This document shows, in pieces, positions 13,251-15,263 of a stretch of DNA of 15,263 nt (positions are counted from its first letter, which is position 1; the number at the start of each line of letters is the position of its first letter). The notes under the pieces were generated by a model. The model made no database searches and was not told the origin of the DNA. It was given only the letters and a program-made list of their open reading frames with translations. The stretch is from positions 1-15,263 of the forward strand of contig CAZNPW010000061.1 of NCBI GenBank assembly GCA_964575185.1, in the 5' to 3' direction. Position numbers and translations under genes: made by a program. The DNA comes from CAZNPW01 sp964575185 (GTDB lineage Bacteria > Pseudomonadota > Alphaproteobacteria > Rhodobacterales > Rhodobacteraceae).

Positions 13251-14795
13251 ATGATGATTTCTTCCGTCACGCCGGCCGCCGCCGCTCTCGCCGACCCCTC
13301 CGTCCCCGCGCTCATGACCGCCGCCGTCGCGCGGGGCGAGGGCCTTCTCGGCCAGGGCGGCGCGCTGCTCGTCACCACCGGGGCGCACACCGGCCGCTCG
13401 CCCGCCGACAGGTTCATCGTCCGCAGCCCCCTGACCGAGACCACCGTGGCCTGGGACACCAACGCCGCGATGACGCCCGAGGCCTTCGCGCGGCTGCGTG
13501 CGGACATGACGGCCCACATCGCCGCCCGCGCCGCGGTGACGCAGGACCTGACCGCCGGGGCCGACCCCGCCCACCGCCTGCACGTCCGCGTCACGACCGA
13601 GCTTGCCTGGCACGCGCTCTTTATCCGCCACCTGCTGCGGCCGGGCACCGGCGCGGCCCCCGACTGGACGATCCTGAACGCCCCCTCCTTCCGCGCCGAC
13701 CCCGCCCGCCACGGCTGCCGCAGCGGCACGGTCATCGCCATCGGCTTCGACGACCGCCTGGTGCTGATCGGCGGCACCGCCTACGCGGGCGAGACGAAGA
13801 AGGCCGTCTTCACCGTCATGAACCACATCCTGCCCGACCGCGGCGTGATGCCGATGCACTGTGCGGCCAACCACGCGCCGGGCGATCCCGACGACGCGGC
13901 GATCTTCTTCGGCCTCTCGGGCACCGGCAAGACGACCCTCTCCGCCGCGCCCGACCGCACGCTCGTCGGCGACGACGAACACGGCTGGTCCGACGACGGC
14001 CTCTTCAACATGGAAGGCGGCTGCTACGCCAAGACGCTGCACCTGTCGCCCGAGGCCGAGCCCGCGATCCACGCCGCCACCCGCCGCTTCGGCACCATCG
14101 TGGAAAACATGGGCCACGACCCCGTGACCCTGGCGCTCGACTTCGCGGACGACCGCCTGACCGCCAACACCCGCTGCGCCTACCCGCTGGAGGCGATCCC
14201 CAACGCCTCGCCCACCGGGCGGGCGGGCCACCCGCGCCACGTCGTGATGCTGACCTGCGACGCCTTCGGCGTGCTGCCGCCCCTCGCGCGCCTCACGCCC
14301 GCGCAGGCCGTCTACCACTTCCTGCAGGGCTTCACCGCCAAGGTCGCGGGCACCGAACGCGGCGTCACCGAACCGCAGCCGACCTTCTCCGCCTGCTTCG
14401 GCGCGCCCTTCATGCCACGCCGGCCCGAGGTCTACGCAGCGCTCCTGGCCCAGCGCATCGCGCGCCACGGCGCGGCCTGCTGGCTCGTCAACACCGGCTG
14501 GACGGGCGGCCCCCACGGCACCGGCCGCCGGATGCCCATCGCCGCCACCCGCGCGCTCCTCAAGGCCGCGCTCGACGGCACGCTCGCCCGCGCCTCCTTC
14601 CGCCGCGACCCGCACTTCGGCTTCGACGTGCCGACCGCCGTCCCGGGCGTCGACGCGCACCTCCTCGACCCGCGCGCAACCTGGGCCGACCCCGCCGCCT
14701 GCGACGCCGCCGCCGCGCGCCTCGTCGCCATGTTCCGTGAAAACTTCGCCCGCTTCACCGACGTCCCGCCCGAGGTCCGCGCCGCCGCCCCCTGA
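13251..14795 (+). CDS. pckA: Phosphoenolpyruvate carboxykinase (ATP)
   Basis: ATP-dependent PEP carboxykinase (514 aa), converting oxaloacetate and ATP to phosphoenolpyruvate, CO2 and ADP at the entry of gluconeogenesis. Visible motifs are GRSPADRF (48-55), GGTAYAGETKKAVFTVMNH (174-192; metal/substrate Lys and His), the P-loop GLSGTGKTTLS (221-231), the kinase-2 motif LVGDDEHGWSDDGLFNMEGG (238-257), ENMGHD in place of the usual ENVVLD/ENVVFD (285-290) and NTRCAYPLEAIPNA (306-319). The last segment contains the conserved Arg. The N-terminus is about 15-20 residues shorter than usual: the typical segment before the EPAL...RGEG motif is missing. GGAG lies 7 nt before the ATG; the next codon is also ATG. 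Regulation may be through the two LacI-type operators upstream and possibly ChvI, which is encoded divergently. Confidence 0.96.
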   Translation: MMISSVTPAAAALADPSVPALMTAAVARGEGLLGQGGALLVTTGAHTGRSPADRFIVRSPLTETTVAWDTNAAMTPEAFARLRADMTAHIAARAAVTQDLTAGADPAHRLHVRVTTELAWHALFIRHLLRPGTGAAPDWTILNAPSFRADPARHGCRSGTVIAIGFDDRLVLIGGTAYAGETKKAVFTVMNHILPDRGVMPMHCAANHAPGDPDDAAIFFGLSGTGKTTLSAAPDRTLVGDDEHGWSDDGLFNMEGGCYAKTLHLSPEAEPAIHAATRRFGTIVENMGHDPVTLALDFADDRLTANTRCAYPLEAIPNASPTGRAGHPRHVVMLTCDAFGVLPPLARLTPAQAVYHFLQGFTAKVAGTERGVTEPQPTFSACFGAPFMPRRPEVYAALLAQRIARHGAACWLVNTGWTGGPHGTGRRMPIAATRALLKAALDGTLARASFRRDPHFGFDVPTAVPGVDAHLLDPRATWADPAACDAAAARLVAMFRENFARFTDVPPEVRAAAP

Positions 14796-14843
14796 CCGTC
14801 TCCCCCGCCCCCCTGCCCTCATTCCGGCACAAATACTCCGGGG

Positions 14844-14930
14844 AGGTCGACGGCTGGTGCGCCACTGGTTCGAGAACCAGCCGGCGACGGGGCAGAGCCC
14901 CCCGCGCGGCCGCGCCGCGGGCGTCGACCT
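14844..14930. repeat. Composite inverted-repeat element between pckA and the universal stress gene
   Basis: AGGTCGACG (14844-14852) and CGTCGACCT (14922-14930) are exact reverse complements enclosing the element. Inside are CGGCTGGT/ACCAGCCG (14851-14858 and 14876-14883) with the nested hairpin CTGGTTC-GA-GAACCAG (14865-14880), then GGGGC-AGA-GCCCC (14889-14901) and the palindrome GCGCGGCCGCGC (14904-14915). Just upstream, CACAAATACTCCGGGG (14828-14843) is, from memory, a motif found at many Rhodobacterales gene ends. The hairpins could terminate both convergent transcripts, although no T-tract follows them. Confidence 0.7.
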
Positions 14931-15263
14931 TCAGGTGATCTCCTCCAGCCGCTCCTTCGACAGCTCGCCCGGCACGATCGTGATCGGCACCGGCAGCGTG
15001 CCCGAGGCGCGCGACATCGCCGTCACCAGCGGCCCCGGCCCCGACTTCTCGGTCCCGGCGCCCAGCACAAGCACCCCGATCCCCGCATCCTCGCGGATCT
15101 GCGCCAGGATCTCGGCCACCGGCGCGCCCTCGCGGATCACGAGCTCGGGGTTCACCCCCTGCTTGTCGCGCATCCACTTGGCGAAGACCTCGAAATGCGC
15201 CGCGATCCGCTCGCGCGCCTCGGCGCGCATCAGGTCGGCCACGCCCATCCAGTGCTGGAACTC
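14931..15263 (-). CDS. Universal stress protein (UspA family), C-terminal part
   Basis: The visible 110 residues begin EFQHWMGVADLMRAEA at the window edge and end in LSKERLEEIT; the N-terminal part lies outside. The Usp/adenine-nucleotide-hydrolase-like fold is shown by ELVIREGAPVAEILAQI and by LVLGAGTEKSGPGPLVTAM, the phosphate-binding G-x2-G-x9-G(S/T)-like stretch, followed by TLPVPITIVPG. An internal ATG at 15248 is not taken as the start, because the frame is open to the edge and family members have an N-terminal strand before this point. It is convergent with pckA across the hairpin-rich gap. Usp proteins bind ATP and support survival under stress; the specific role is unknown. Confidence 0.85.
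   Translation of the reverse strand, partial: EFQHWMGVADLMRAEARERIAAHFEVFAKWMRDKQGVNPELVIREGAPVAEILAQIREDAGIGVLVLGAGTEKSGPGPLVTAMSRASGTLPVPITIVPGELSKERLEEIT

Noticed and set aside
12749..14740. Plus-strand 663-codon frame across chvI start and pckA
   Set aside because: It is out of frame with pckA, whose conserved motifs are in the frame starting at 13251.

Overview
The window is ordinary, densely coded chromosome from a very GC-rich alphaproteobacterium, most likely a member of the Rhodobacterales (Rhodobacter/Paracoccus/Roseobacter relatives). The reasons are the etfB-etfA-3-hydroxybutyryl-CoA dehydrogenase neighbourhood, the ChvI-ChvG-HPr kinase-RapZ-EIIA-HPr cluster divergent from pckA, a DUF6473-like gene, the short HPr kinase, and an intergenic repeat of a type common in that order. 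No rRNA, tRNA, insertion sequence, phage gene or CRISPR array was seen.

Layout. Positions 1-1204 (minus) hold the N-terminal third of SMC, running off the left edge. Next come an ArgE-type M20 deacylase (1434-2579, minus) and, divergent from it, a plus-strand run: HIG1-type two-helix membrane protein, PduO-type cobalamin adenosyltransferase, a perfect hairpin, then etfB and etfA. A DUF6473-like gene (5172-5996, minus) overlaps the end of etfA tail to tail. It is divergent from a 3-hydroxybutyryl-CoA dehydrogenase (6115-6990, plus), whose end in turn overlaps a PlsC-type acyltransferase (6957-7862, minus). From 12975 down to 7918 lies the minus-strand regulatory block chvI, chvG, hprK, rapZ, EIIA-Man and HPr, broken only by a 640-bp non-coding region of GC-extreme repeats between chvG and hprK. 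pckA (13251-14795, plus) is divergent from chvI. A hairpin-rich gap and the C-terminal part of a universal stress protein (minus) close the window.

How the genes fit together. EtfAB, the hydroxyacyl-CoA dehydrogenase and the adenosyltransferase serve acyl-CoA and propionyl/methylmalonyl-type carbon metabolism and feed electrons to the respiratory chain. ChvG-ChvI together with the HPr kinase/EIIA/HPr relay is the alphaproteobacterial envelope-stress and carbon-status signalling unit. Its genetic link to pckA, the gateway of gluconeogenesis, is a known synteny. Upstream of pckA two 14-bp repeats, 20 bp apart, closely resemble LacI-family operators of the CceR/PckR type and suggest direct carbon-flux control of pckA.

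I found no convincing new protein system. The best leads are the pckA operators, the higher-order repeat between chvG and hprK, the Lys-to-Arg change in the RapZ Walker A motif, and the tail-to-tail gene overlaps.
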